Shown here piece by piece: positions 25,769 through 34,525 of a stretch of 64,000 nucleotides of DNA. The position numbers and the translations under genes are program-made. The notes under the pieces are model-generated. The model had not been told where the DNA came from and searched no databases. It saw only the letters and a list, made by a program, of their open reading frames with translations. Source of the DNA: Roseobacter sp. MED193 (GTDB taxonomy: Bacteria; Pseudomonadota; Alphaproteobacteria; Rhodobacterales; Rhodobacteraceae); assembly GCF_000152965.1 (NCBI RefSeq), contig NZ_CH902583.1, forward strand, positions 1,637,072-1,701,071, in the 5' to 3' direction. Every line of letters begins with the position of its first letter. Position 1 is the first letter of the stretch.

Positions 25769-27418
25769 TTACATGTTTGGATAGTTCGGCCCGTCGCCGC
25801 CCTGGGGCGTGGTCCAGGTGATGTTCTGGCTTGGGTCTTTGATATCGCAGGTCTTGCAGTGCACGCAGTTCTGGAAGTTGACCACGAACTCGGGCTTGCC
25901 GTCCTTTTCCACCACCTCGTAGACACCCGCAGGGCAGTAGCGTTGCGCGGGTTCGTCGAACTTTGGCAGGTTGGTCCCGATGGGCAGGTTCGGATCAGCC
26001 AGACGCAGGTGGCAAGGCTGGCTTTCCTCGTGGTTGGTCGCTGCAAAAGACACATTGGTCAGGCGATCAAAGGAAAGCACCCCATCTGGTTTTGGGTAGT
26101 CAATCGGCTGGTGCTTGGAGGCTTCCTCGGTTGCCTCAGCATCATTTTTGCCGTGCTTGATGGTGCCAAAGAAGGACAGACCCAGAATGTTGTTGGTCCA
26201 CATATCCAGACCACCCAGCATAAGCGAGGCCATCAGCCCCCACTTGGACCACATGGGCTTAACATTACGCACCATTTTCAGGTCTTTGCCAATTGCGCCA
26301 TCCCGGACAGCAACCTCGTAGTCTGGCAGTTCATCACCTGAACGATCCGCCTTGATCGCGGCAAAGGCGGCCTCGGCTGCTGCTTTGCCTGACAGCATGG
26401 CATTGTGGTTGCCCTTGATGCGCGGAACGTTGACCATGCCTGCAGAACAGCCCAGCAGCGCCACACCGGGGGCAACCAGCTTTGGCATAGACTGATAGCC
26501 GCCCTCGGTGATGGCACGGGCGCCATAAGCGACGCGTTTGCCACCTTTCAGCAGTTCAGCCACCATTGGATGATGCTTGAAGCGCTGGAATTCCATATAG
26601 GGGTACAGATGCGGGTTTTTGTAGTTCAGGTGAACCACAAAGCCGACATAAACCTGGTTGTTCTCCAGGTGATAGATGAACGACCCACCGCCCGCATTGG
26701 AGTTCAGCGGCCAACCCATGGTGTGGGTGACAGTGCCTTCCTTATGTTTCGCGGGATCGATCTCCCAGATCTCTTTCATGCCAACGCCGTATTTCTGCAC
26801 GTCCTTGCCGGCCTGCAGGTCATATTTGGCGATCACCTCTTTTGACAGCGAGCCGCGCACACCTTCCGACAGGAAGACATATTTGCCGTGCAGCTCCATT
26901 CCTGGCTCGGTGTTGGGACCGTAAGAGCCGTCCTCTTCCAAACCAAAGACACCGGCAACCACGCCTTTGACTTCGCCTTTGTCGCCATAGACCAGCTCAG
27001 AACAGGACATGCCTGGAAAGATTTCAACGCCCAGTTCTTCGGCCTGCTCGGCCATCCAGCGACAGACATTGCCCATCGAGACGATGTAGTTGCCGTGGTT
27101 GTTCATCAGCGGCGGCATGGGGAAGTTTGGAACGCGGATTTCACCAGCTTCGCCCAGCATATAAAAGTTGTCTTCTTTTACGGGCGTATTGAGTGGTGCG
27201 CCTTTTTCCTTCCAGTCGGGGATCAGCGCATCCAGGCCACAGGGGTCCAGAACCGCACCAGATAGGATATGGGCGCCCACTTCGGAGCCCTTTTCCAGAA
27301 CCACGACCTCTAGGTCGGCATCCAGCTGTTTCAGACGGATCGCGGCAGACAGACCGGCCGGGCCTGCCCCAACGATCACTACGTCATATTCCATCGTTTC
27401 GCGTTCGATCTCGGCCAT
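25769..27418 (-). CDS. Electron transfer flavoprotein-ubiquinone oxidoreductase
   Basis: Membrane-associated FAD and [4Fe-4S] enzyme, 549 residues, that passes electrons from ETF (fed by acyl-CoA and dimethylglycine dehydrogenases) to ubiquinone. Seen: N-terminal VVIVGAGPAGLSAAIRLKQL dinucleotide fold at 13-32, GYQSMPKLVAPGVALLGCSAG near 305, and the C-terminal cluster motif CPAGVYE ... NCVHCKTCDIKDP with its four cysteines. AAGGAG precedes ATG 27418. The acyl-CoA dehydrogenase at 38.7-40.4 kb is a plausible electron source via ETF, whose subunits are outside the window. Confidence 0.96.
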   Translation of the reverse strand: MAEIERETMEYDVVIVGAGPAGLSAAIRLKQLDADLEVVVLEKGSEVGAHILSGAVLDPCGLDALIPDWKEKGAPLNTPVKEDNFYMLGEAGEIRVPNFPMPPLMNNHGNYIVSMGNVCRWMAEQAEELGVEIFPGMSCSELVYGDKGEVKGVVAGVFGLEEDGSYGPNTEPGMELHGKYVFLSEGVRGSLSKEVIAKYDLQAGKDVQKYGVGMKEIWEIDPAKHKEGTVTHTMGWPLNSNAGGGSFIYHLENNQVYVGFVVHLNYKNPHLYPYMEFQRFKHHPMVAELLKGGKRVAYGARAITEGGYQSMPKLVAPGVALLGCSAGMVNVPRIKGNHNAMLSGKAAAEAAFAAIKADRSGDELPDYEVAVRDGAIGKDLKMVRNVKPMWSKWGLMASLMLGGLDMWTNNILGLSFFGTIKHGKNDAEATEEASKHQPIDYPKPDGVLSFDRLTNVSFAATNHEESQPCHLRLADPNLPIGTNLPKFDEPAQRYCPAGVYEVVEKDGKPEFVVNFQNCVHCKTCDIKDPSQNITWTTPQGGDGPNYPNM

Positions 27419-27591
27419 AGAGCTGCTCCTTGGCTATTGTATTCGCTACCGATCCCATGTCTGGGAGTGAGCTGGGAGTAATTTTCTTTCGCGGTTGCTT
27501 AGCGTTTGGCAACATACAAGGTCAATCCAAACTCTGCGTTAGTTACCTCAGAACCGCGCTTTGCCGCAGGGGCATGGGCCATTTTCGCCGT

Positions 27592-28071
27592 TCACGCCCC
27601 TTTTTCCGGCGCCGCATCTAACTCTGGACTGTCCCCCATCAGATATCTCGGCCCCTTGCCCTTCTTCGCCGCCTGATCCTGGGGATTATAAAGCGCACAT
27701 TTTGGTAAGGATAGGCAGCCACAGCCAATGCAACCGTCCAGATTATCGCGCATCTTTTGCAGCGTTTCGATTCGCGCATCCAGGTGATCGCGAAACCCAG
27801 TCGAGATTCGCGCCCAATCCTCAGGCGTCGGGGTGCGCCCACCAGGCAGGGTTTTCAGAAAACCGCGAATCTCCGGCAGAGAAAAGCCAAACTGCTGCGC
27901 GATCATGATGAAGCTAAGGCGACGAATATCTGCCCGATGAAACCGGCGCTGGCCGCCAGCATTGCGCCAGGGCTCCAGCAACCCCTGGGTCTCATAGTAG
28001 CGAATAGCCGAGACCGCGAGGCCAGAGCGTTCGGACAGGTAGCCAATCGCCACCCCTGCGGATTTTGCCAT
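27592..28071 (-). CDS. soxR: Redox-sensitive transcriptional activator SoxR
   Basis: MerR-family dimeric regulator, 159 residues. Seen: the MerR helix-turn-helix (IGYLSERSGLAVSAIRYYE), recognition wing GGQRRFHRADI, a dimerisation helix, and the [2Fe-2S] motif CIGCGCLSLPKC (C-x2-C-x-C-x5-C) near residues 114-125 that is diagnostic of SoxR. Oxidation of the cluster by redox-cycling compounds or NO turns on target promoters. It diverges from a VOC protein gene across 108 bp carrying a 19-bp-spaced promoter, so that gene is its likely target. Confidence 0.94.
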   Translation of the reverse strand: MAKSAGVAIGYLSERSGLAVSAIRYYETQGLLEPWRNAGGQRRFHRADIRRLSFIMIAQQFGFSLPEIRGFLKTLPGGRTPTPEDWARISTGFRDHLDARIETLQKMRDNLDGCIGCGCLSLPKCALYNPQDQAAKKGKGPRYLMGDSPELDAAPEKGA

Positions 28072-28105
28072 TTTGCGTTCCTCTCAAAAAAGCGCAAAAA
28101 ACTGC

Positions 28106-28136
28106 TTGAGCTAAAGTTAGGTTTAGAAATTATCGT
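28106..28136 (+). promoter_or_regulatory. Putative SoxR-type promoter/operator for the VOC gene
   Basis: TTGAGC (28106-28111), 19-bp spacer, TATCGT (28131-28136). The spacer holds a near-palindrome CTAAA-N6-TTTAG. MerR-type activators act at over-long 19-bp spacers with a dyad between -35 and -10, so a SoxR site is inferred. The dyad does not match the enteric SoxR box well. Confidence 0.45.
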
Positions 28137-28179
28137 AAGGCGACTCATAAATCAACGTCACTCAAAAAGGAGACACCAA

Positions 28180-28563
28180 ATGAGCGCGATTCTGGAACAT
28201 GCCAATGTCACCGTCAGCAACCCCGAAGCCACTGCTGAATGGATGGCTCAGGTCTTTGGCTGGCACACCCGCTGGTCTGGCCCTTCGATCAATGGCGGAC
28301 GCAGCCTGCATGTGGGCAACGCAAACAGCTACCTGGCTCTCTATGCCCCCCCTTCCGCGCCAGGGGAGGCCCCTGAAAGTTACCAGACCACTGGTGGCCT
28401 TAACCATCTGGCCGTTGTGGTCGACAACCTCGACGCGACCGAAGCCGCTGTGAAGGCCGCCGGTTTTACGCCAAAAAACCATGGCGACTATGAGCCAGGG
28501 CGTCGTTTCTACTTCCACGATGCTGACGGCATCGAATACGAAGCGGTGCAATATGATGATTGA
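28180..28563 (+). CDS. VOC-family (glyoxalase/dioxygenase-like) protein
   Basis: A 127-residue vicinal-oxygen-chelate protein with paired beta-alpha-beta-beta-beta modules. Seen: HANVTVSNPEATAEWMAQVFGW at the N-terminus, LNHLAVVVDNLDATEAAVKAAG near 73-94, and C-terminal FYFHDADGIEYEAVQY with the usual Glu ligand. AAAGGAG lies seven bases before ATG 28180; the frame open upstream to 27757 is antisense to soxR and not coding. Divergence from soxR suggests a role in detoxifying redox-active compounds or sequestering them, as seen for small VOC resistance proteins. Substrate unknown. Confidence 0.87.
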   Translation: MSAILEHANVTVSNPEATAEWMAQVFGWHTRWSGPSINGGRSLHVGNANSYLALYAPPSAPGEAPESYQTTGGLNHLAVVVDNLDATEAAVKAAGFTPKNHGDYEPGRRFYFHDADGIEYEAVQYDD

Positions 28564-28838
28564 TCTTTTATGGCAGGCGGACCTGCCCAACATCCCGGAT
28601 CACGGCATTTTTCCGCGCAAGACAGTAACAAAACCAGTAAAATCCGCTGATTGAGCCGATTTGCCTGTGGAGAGCGCACTACGCCCCCTTGAAATTTCTG
28701 CCCAGATTGGGTCAGGTAAATGCCAACACAAAAGACGGGCCCCGCTGCAGTGCTGTTGCGGGGCTCTGGCTTTGGTAGACCCGACATCACATATGACCCA
28801 AGCGCTACTGCGTTAGCCAAACGACCTGGACCCTAGAT

Positions 28839-29309
28839 ATGGAAAAGATCCCAATGACTTCTGCGGGTCACACCGCACTCGAAGCTGAGCTAAAGAACCT
28901 GAAATCGGTGGAACGCCCAACGATTATCAAAGCGATTGCCGAAGCCCGCGAGCTGGGCGATCTGTCGGAAAACGCCGAATACCACTCTGCCCGCGAGAAG
29001 CAGTCCTTTATTGAGGGCCGTATCAAAGAGCTGGAAGGGATTCTGAGCCTCGCCGATGTGATTGACCCCGCCAAACTGTCTGGTTCGATCAAATTTGGCG
29101 CCAAGGTCACCCTGGTTGACGAGGACACCGACGAAGAAAAAACCTGGCAAATCGTTGGCGAGCATGAAGCCAATGTCGAGGCTGGTTTGCTGAACATCAA
29201 ATCGCCCATTGCCCGCGCCCTGATTGGCAAGGAAGAAGGCGACAGCGTCGAAGTCCGCACGCCGGGTGGTGTGCGTGGCTATGAGATCCTGACCATCCAC
29301 TACGGTTGA
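28839..29309 (+). CDS. greA: Transcription elongation factor GreA
   Basis: Rescues backtracked RNA polymerase by stimulating transcript cleavage; 156 residues, normal length. Seen: N-terminal coiled coil with the acidic tip [19 protein letters not shown] (residues about 37-55; the D and E that reach the polymerase active site) and the C-terminal FKBP-like domain with [20 protein letters not shown] at the end. The 275 bp before it hold no gene that I can support; a GCCCCGC/GCGGGGC hairpin at 28739-28764 lies there. Confidence 0.96.
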   Translation: MEKIPMTSAGHTALEAELKNLKSVERPTIIKAIAEARELGDLSENAEYHSAREKQSFIEGRIKELEGILSLADVIDPAKLSGSIKFGAKVTLVDEDTDEEKTWQIVGEHEANVEAGLLNIKSPIARALIGKEEGDSVEVRTPGGVRGYEILTIHYG

Positions 29310-29426
29310 ACCACTAAGCTTAAAGAGCCCCCCGGCGCGGTTCCTCTTGCCTCTGCCAGTGAAACCGCTAGCCTTGTTTAAACCCACTAGAAACCAGAGC
29401 CCCAGCTTCGGATTGCGAGCCTGCTT

Positions 29427-30446
29427 ATGACCGTCCAGGATGCCTCCAAACGCCCCACTTCGCTTACGGGACGCGGTGCCGAAACGGCCCAGTCGGATGC
29501 CGGAATGGGGAGCGCCGAACTGGTGGCCATTTTGCTGTCGGCGCTCTGGCTCTTGCTGGTTCTGGCCCTGTTTCTGCTGGCTCCGGCAGATCAGGGTATT
29601 ACCCATTGGACCCCCACCGTGCTGACCGTTCTGGCCGTTGTGATGCCACTGGTGATGATCTGGGTCGGCACCTCGGCGCTGCGATCGGCGCGGGTGATGC
29701 GCAGCGAAAGCCAGCGTCTGCAGGCTGCGATTGACAGTCTGCGCCACAGCTATCTCACCCACGTTCAGCAATCCGAAGCCGCCAGTGAGCCAACGGTAAG
29801 CCAGAAGCTGGAAGAAATCGCAGAGGCAACCCGCAAGACGGAAACCGCTCTGGCCACATTCCAGAGCAGCCGTCATGCGCCTGCCCGCCCCGCGATACCG
29901 GCAGAAGCAACGAAGCTGGCCACAGAGGATCAGGGCAGTCTTGCCCTTGGTACCTCAGCCGAGGATATGGCGCTGCCCCTGCCTGCAGAACAGTTCATTC
30001 GGGCGCTGAATTTCCCGGAAACAGCAGAAGACGAGGAGGGCTTCACCGCCCTGCGCGCAGCGCTCAAGGATCGCAAGGCCTCGCAGGTGGTACAGGCGGC
30101 CCAGGATGTCCTGACCCTGCTGAGCCAGGATGGCATCTACATGGATGACCTGCGCCCCGATATGGCGCGCCCTGAAATCTGGCGACAATTTGCCCAGGGC
30201 ACCCGTGGCCGAGCTGTCGCAGCACTGGGCGGCGTACGGGATCGCACCTCATTGGCACTGACCTCGGCACGGATGAAACAGGATCCGATCTTTCGCGATG
30301 CGGCACATCATTTCCTGCGCCGCTTTGACCGGATGTTCGCCGAGTTTGAAGCTGAGGCCAGCGATGGCGAAATCACCGCCCTGGGCGATACCCGCACCGC
30401 CCGCGCCTTTATGCTAGTGGGGCGGGTTGCGGGAACTTTCGACTAG
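29427..30446 (+). CDS. Hypothetical two-TM coiled-coil membrane protein
   Basis: A 339-residue protein: two TM helices (about residues 30-53 and 63-82), a coiled-coil stretch (about 88-150), an Ala/Pro-rich linker, and a helical C-terminal domain (about 185-335) with RTARAFMLVGRVAGTF at the end. I do not recognise a family; the layout suggests a conserved Rhodobacteraceae protein that presents a cytoplasmic domain from the membrane. It follows greA by 118 bp. It converges with moeA; 149 bp lie between with a GGGGG/CCCCC hairpin that may terminate either strand. Confidence 0.74.
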   Translation: MTVQDASKRPTSLTGRGAETAQSDAGMGSAELVAILLSALWLLLVLALFLLAPADQGITHWTPTVLTVLAVVMPLVMIWVGTSALRSARVMRSESQRLQAAIDSLRHSYLTHVQQSEAASEPTVSQKLEEIAEATRKTETALATFQSSRHAPARPAIPAEATKLATEDQGSLALGTSAEDMALPLPAEQFIRALNFPETAEDEEGFTALRAALKDRKASQVVQAAQDVLTLLSQDGIYMDDLRPDMARPEIWRQFAQGTRGRAVAALGGVRDRTSLALTSARMKQDPIFRDAAHHFLRRFDRMFAEFEAEASDGEITALGDTRTARAFMLVGRVAGTFD

Positions 30447-30595
30447 CTCTCCCGTCACTCAAAGAATGGGGGCTTTACCCCCTCGCGCCACAGGCGTTCA
30501 CCCCCAGGGTATTTTGGGCCAATGAAACTTGGGGCCCTCGTCATTTGGCGTTAAATATCTCGCAGCGCGAGTCAGAGCCTCGCATCAAGCGGATC

Positions 30596-31852
30596 TTACA
30601 GGCGGAAACTTTCGTAGGGAATAAAACGCACAGGATCACCTGGATTGATCTCCAGGGCGCCATCCTCAAGCTCCACCAGACCTTCGGCCCAGCTTAGACC
30701 CGAAATACGGCCAGAGCCTTCGGATTTAAACACCTCGGCCTGTCCGTCGCGCACTCTTGCGCGCAGATACTCGCGTCGACCCGGCTTTTTGCGTTTGGTA
30801 AAAGCTGCTGGCAGGTCAAAACCCTGCGGCTGCAGCCATTTGGCACCCGCCATTTGTCCCATGGCCGGACGGGCAAAGATCAGCGTACAGATCAGGGCGG
30901 CTACTGGATTTCCTGGCAGGCCAAAGACCGGCACGCCGTTCCAGACAGCCAGCGCCAGGGGGCGTCCAGGTTTCAGGGCGATGCGCCACTCCTGCAACGC
31001 CCCACTTTCGCGCAGCAACGCAGAGACATGGTCTTCGTCCCCTGCCGAGGCGCCCCCACTGGTGAGGATCACATCCACATCGGAAGCGGCCTTATCCAGC
31101 CGGGCGCGCAGGGTCGCGCGATCGTCAGCCACCCGGCCGAGATCCACCGGGACAAACCCCATCTGCCGCAGAAGGGCCAGCAGCATGGGTCGGTTGGCAT
31201 CATAGATCTGGCCAGGGGCTGCCGTTTCACCAACCTCGCAGAGCTCATCCCCGGTAGAAAGTACACCAACCCGCAGAGGCAGATAGACCTCAAGCGCGTC
31301 AACCCCGGCGGCAGCTGCGAGAGCCAAGTCTGCTGGGGTGATGACCCGGCCAGCGGTCAGAATTACTTCGCCCGTGCTAAAATCTTCGCCTGCCTTGCGG
31401 GTATTGGCGCCCTGCTTGAGCGGTCCACGAAAAGCAATTTCGCCTTCCCCCAGGGTCACGTCCTCTTCCAGAATAACCGTATCCACCCCAGTTGGCAGAG
31501 CCGCCCCGGTCAAAATACGGATGGCCTTCCCTGCAGGCACAGCCCCCTCATAGGCAAGCCCGGCCGCGGCGCGCCCCTGCACCAGGGGCAGGACATGTGT
31601 GCCCTCAGCCATGGCTCCGGCAAAACCGTAGCCGTCAACCGCCGTGTTTGGCAGCGCCGGGTTTGAACGTTTGGCGATGACATCCGCTGCCAGCACCCGC
31701 CCCAGTGCCCTGTCCAGCGGCAAATTCTCACTGGAGACCACCCTCCGCACCCGATCCCGCAGCAGCGCCAGGGCTTCGTCTACTGGGGTCCAATCAACAC
31801 CTGCGGGCAGGGAAAAACAATCATTGCGCAGCGGAGGTGGGGTCAGGGTCAT
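30596..31852 (-). CDS. moeA: Molybdopterin molybdenumtransferase MoeA
   Basis: Inserts molybdate into adenylylated molybdopterin; 418 residues. Seen: N-terminal EALALLRDRV, the PNTAVDGYGFA motif near 64 and GAALPTGVDTVILEEDV near 112-128, the catalytic GVLSTGDELCEVG near 199, and the MoaB-like domain TSGGASAGDEDHV near 255 and FGLPGNPVAALICT near 315. AGGA lies six bases before ATG 31852. It sits in a minus-strand cluster transcribed from 34.5 kb towards 30.6 kb: fdhD, YcxB-like gene, mobA, mobB, moeA. Confidence 0.95.
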   Translation of the reverse strand: MTLTPPPLRNDCFSLPAGVDWTPVDEALALLRDRVRRVVSSENLPLDRALGRVLAADVIAKRSNPALPNTAVDGYGFAGAMAEGTHVLPLVQGRAAAGLAYEGAVPAGKAIRILTGAALPTGVDTVILEEDVTLGEGEIAFRGPLKQGANTRKAGEDFSTGEVILTAGRVITPADLALAAAAGVDALEVYLPLRVGVLSTGDELCEVGETAAPGQIYDANRPMLLALLRQMGFVPVDLGRVADDRATLRARLDKAASDVDVILTSGGASAGDEDHVSALLRESGALQEWRIALKPGRPLALAVWNGVPVFGLPGNPVAALICTLIFARPAMGQMAGAKWLQPQGFDLPAAFTKRKKPGRREYLRARVRDGQAEVFKSEGSGRISGLSWAEGLVELEDGALEINPGDPVRFIPYESFRL

Positions 31853-31880
31853 CGGCGTCCTGCCTTTTCAAAAGAGGGAG

Positions 31881-32372
31881 CTAAAGCGTCAACTCTGCGG
31901 CGATAAAATCCGCAATCGCTGTGGTGTCATCCAGATTAAAAACCAGCTGTTCGCAGTTCAGCGGCACATCGCTGGCCAGGGCGCGAATACTGGCATCCTG
32001 CGGTGCGATCAGGGGCTGGCCCGCAGCAGCGCGGTGAGCCTCGATCTTGGGGTGAGGCTCACGCTTGTAGCCCTCAACCAAGACCAGATCCACCGGAGAG
32101 AGCCGTGCCAGCAGCTCTGAAAGGGGCGGCTCCTCTGCGCCGCGCAGCTCCTGCATGATGGCGATGCGATGGGTCGAGGCCAGCACCACCTCGGAAGCGC
32201 CGGCCATGCGGTGACGATGGCTGTCGGTGCCGGGCTGGTCCACATCGGTGCTGTGATGGGCATGCTTGATGGTGGAGACCCTCAGGCCGCGTTCGGTGAA
32301 CTCAGTCACCAGCCGCTCCATCAGCCCGGTTTTGCCGCAGTTCTTCCAGCCGGTGACACCATAGAGTTTCAT
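31881..32372 (-). CDS. mobB: Molybdopterin-guanine dinucleotide biosynthesis protein B
   Basis: GTP-binding P-loop protein, 163 residues, thought to supply GTP or partner MobA in forming the bis-MGD cofactor. Seen: VTGWKNCGKTGLMERLV at residues 5-21 with the P-loop, the switch-like KHAHHSTDVDQPGTDSHRH near 37-55, and DLVLVEGYKREPHPKIE near 90-106. It overlaps mobA by ATGA and precedes moeA by 28 bp. Together with mobA it points to MGD-type enzymes such as formate dehydrogenase or DMSO reductase family members. Confidence 0.95.
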   Translation of the reverse strand: MKLYGVTGWKNCGKTGLMERLVTEFTERGLRVSTIKHAHHSTDVDQPGTDSHRHRMAGASEVVLASTHRIAIMQELRGAEEPPLSELLARLSPVDLVLVEGYKREPHPKIEAHRAAAGQPLIAPQDASIRALASDVPLNCEQLVFNLDDTTAIADFIAAELTL

Positions 32373-33004
32373 CTCAGCAACTCCTCTGCCCGTTTCAGAT
32401 CCGCGGGCGTGTTGACGTTGAAAAAGGGATCAAAGGGCTGGGCCTCAAACAGGGCTTCGCGCCCGCCGTGCTGATCGGTCCAGAGCACCACCTTGCGCAG
32501 CCCGTCGTTCAAGGCCGTGCGCAGGTCCTCGCGCAGGGCAACTGGCCAGAGGCCAAAGGTGGGGTGGCGGTTGACCTTGCTGCGCCCACCAGATTTCAGC
32601 TCTTCGCCGGTGCGCGGAGTGGTGGCCAGCACCAGCGGATGTTTCTGCCCTTCAGAGGCTGCAACCAGCTGCGCCGCCAGATTGGTCGGGAAGAACGGCG
32701 TATCGGCAGCGGCGGTAATGATTGCTTCTGCTCCCTGCTCCGCCGCCCAGTCGAGCCCCGCCAGAACGCCTGCAAGAGGTCCGGCAAAACCATCAATACT
32801 GTCTGCTACTACTGGCAGGTCCAGATCAGCAAAGCGCTCCGCATCGCCGTTGGCGTTCAGCGCCAGGCCGGAAACCTGCGGTGCCAGCCTGTCCCGCACA
32901 CGAGTCAGCAGGCTTTGACCACCGATCTGCAGCAGTCCCTTGTCGCCGCCGCCCATGCGCGTGGCAAGACCGCCTGCGAGGATTACACCAAGGGGTTTGG
33001 TCAT
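32369..33004 (-). CDS. mobA: Molybdenum cofactor guanylyltransferase
   Basis: Attaches GMP to molybdopterin to make MGD; 211 residues, nucleotidyltransferase fold. Seen: GVILAGGLATRMGGGDKGLLQ at the N-terminus (GGxxxRMGG..K signature) and ITAAADTPFFP near 94 with the metal-binding Asp. It overlaps the YcxB-like gene upstream (ATGA at 33001-33004) and mobB downstream (ATGA), so translation is coupled across three genes. Confidence 0.95.
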   Translation of the reverse strand: MTKPLGVILAGGLATRMGGGDKGLLQIGGQSLLTRVRDRLAPQVSGLALNANGDAERFADLDLPVVADSIDGFAGPLAGVLAGLDWAAEQGAEAIITAAADTPFFPTNLAAQLVAASEGQKHPLVLATTPRTGEELKSGGRSKVNRHPTFGLWPVALREDLRTALNDGLRKVVLWTDQHGGREALFEAQPFDPFFNVNTPADLKRAEELLR

Positions 33005-33534
33005 GTGCTGGCCCTCCAGGCTTCGAGCTGCCTATCAAACTCGAGCGCTTCCAATCCGGTTGGCAGACAGCGATGAGGAACGACAATCGATTGTGCGCCA
33101 TACCGAAGCACTGTCACATTTTTGGCTGTCAGGACTTGAGCGATCGCAAACCAAGGCAACTTCGCCCGACCCATTGAGGAAACAAGTTCCATACCTGATG
33201 CATTAAATACCGCCGTTGTCGGGCCATGCGTCGTGGAAAAATCCGCCAATTCCTCTGCGGCTGAGCTGATAGCCTTCATCCATCTGACCTGCCAGATGAT
33301 TAAAATTGTGACAGCCCCGAGCAGTACTCCAAACATGCCGGGAGTCGGATCTGTCTGGCCAAAAAGCCGGCTACACAGAACCCCTAAAAAACTCAACAAC
33401 AAACCTAGAAGAAGTTGTTTTCCAAGCCGCACCCATAGGCTAGACCTCAAACCGCTTCGCAACCGATCTCGGACAATCAGACCTTCTCGCGCCTCCGGTT
33501 TGGTCAACGAAAAGCTCAATTCGACATTTGTCAC
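33001..33534 (-). CDS. YcxB-like membrane protein
   Basis: A 177-residue protein: VELSFSLTKPE at the N-terminus, two TM helices (about residues 36-57 and 65-83), then a PH-like beta domain with FSTTHGPTTAVFNASGMEL and SSMGRAKLPWFAIAQV, and a C-terminal VPHRCLP. This order (short strand, TM pair, PH-like fold) matches the YcxB family, which has no known function. GC is lower than in the Moco genes that flank it. It overlaps mobA by ATGA and lies 42 bp after fdhD, yet nothing in it suggests cofactor chemistry. Confidence 0.72.
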   Translation of the reverse strand: MTNVELSFSLTKPEAREGLIVRDRLRSGLRSSLWVRLGKQLLLGLLLSFLGVLCSRLFGQTDPTPGMFGVLLGAVTILIIWQVRWMKAISSAAEELADFSTTHGPTTAVFNASGMELVSSMGRAKLPWFAIAQVLTAKNVTVLRYGAQSIVVPHRCLPTGLEALEFDRQLEAWRAST

Positions 33535-33576
33535 ATTAAATTCCCTTGCAAAGGAGCCCAGGCAGCAACGGCTGCA

Positions 33577-34470
33577 TCACTGCTCACCCTTTCTTTTGTG
33601 TTTCTTTGCCTCAACCGGCGCGTCGCGCGGGTCCATGTCACGCTCTAACCGCTCATCGCCAGAGAGGCAGGTAAACCGCTGGCCTTTCATGCGGCCAATC
33701 AGGGTGAGGCCCACCTGCTGGGCGATCTCAACCCCCCAGGCGGTGAAGCCAGAGCGCGAAGCCAGCACCGGAATGCCCATCATCGCGGTCTTGATCACCA
33801 TTTCCGAGGTCATCCGCCCCGTGGTATAAAGGATCTTATCCGAGGCTGAGACGCCCTCTGACAGCATCCAGCCGGCGATCTTATCCACCGCATTGTGGCG
33901 GCCCACGTCCTCCATATAGACCAGCGGGCGGTCGCGGTGGCACAGCACGGTGCCATGGATCGCCCCGGCCTCAAGGTAGAGCGAGGGCGTGCGGTTGATC
34001 TTATGGGCCAGCGCATAGAGCCAGGAGGTTTTAACCGGAGTGGCGGGCAGCTGCACATTCTCCAGCCCCTCCATCATATCGCCAAAGACAGTGCCCACGG
34101 CGCAGCCAGAGGTGCGGGTCTTTTTCTGTAGCTTTTCCTCATGACTGGTCTCCACTGCGGTACGCACCACCACGGTTTCCAGCTCTTCGTCAAAATCCAC
34201 CCGCGTAACCACGTCATCGGGCAGCAACATGCCCTGATTGCGCAGAAAGCCCAGCGCCAGATATTCGGGGTAGTCGCCAATGGTCATGGCGGTGACAATT
34301 TCCTGCCGGTTCAGATAGATGGTCAGCGGGCGCTCCTCTACCACCGACAGATCCACAAGTCTGCCGTGCTCATCCCGCCCCTGCACCGGACGGGTGAGCC
34401 CTGCGCGGCCTGGATCAGGCGCAATCAGATACTCGGCCAGAATTTCTGTGAGGTCAGATTTTATTACCAA
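33577..34470 (-). CDS. fdhD: Formate dehydrogenase accessory sulfurtransferase FdhD
   Basis: Transfers sulfur from the IscS persulfide to the molybdenum cofactor of formate dehydrogenase; about 297 residues. Seen: RPLTIYLNRQEIVTAMTIGD near 48-67, LALGFL, the active-site loop as RTSGCAVGTVFGD near 118-130 with one cysteine rather than CxxC, YMEDVGRHNAVDKI near 185 and TGRMTSEMV near 215. No ATG is near the start; TTG 34470 is chosen for AGAGG eight bases upstream, and TTG 34476 is possible. Divergent from azlC. Confidence 0.93.
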   Translation of the reverse strand: MVIKSDLTEILAEYLIAPDPGRAGLTRPVQGRDEHGRLVDLSVVEERPLTIYLNRQEIVTAMTIGDYPEYLALGFLRNQGMLLPDDVVTRVDFDEELETVVVRTAVETSHEEKLQKKTRTSGCAVGTVFGDMMEGLENVQLPATPVKTSWLYALAHKINRTPSLYLEAGAIHGTVLCHRDRPLVYMEDVGRHNAVDKIAGWMLSEGVSASDKILYTTGRMTSEMVIKTAMMGIPVLASRSGFTAWGVEIAQQVGLTLIGRMKGQRFTCLSGDERLERDMDPRDAPVEAKKHKRKGEQ

Positions 34471-34525
34471 TTGCAAAACCTCTGTAAGCTGCCTAGCTAT
34501 TCGGCAGTCAATCTAGGACGCGCAC

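Noticed and set aside
28739-28764. GCCCCGC/GCGGGGC hairpin before greA as a riboswitch or terminator
   Set aside because: A 7-bp stem with a 12-nt loop and no T tract; too weak to assign, and no known riboswitch pattern was seen.
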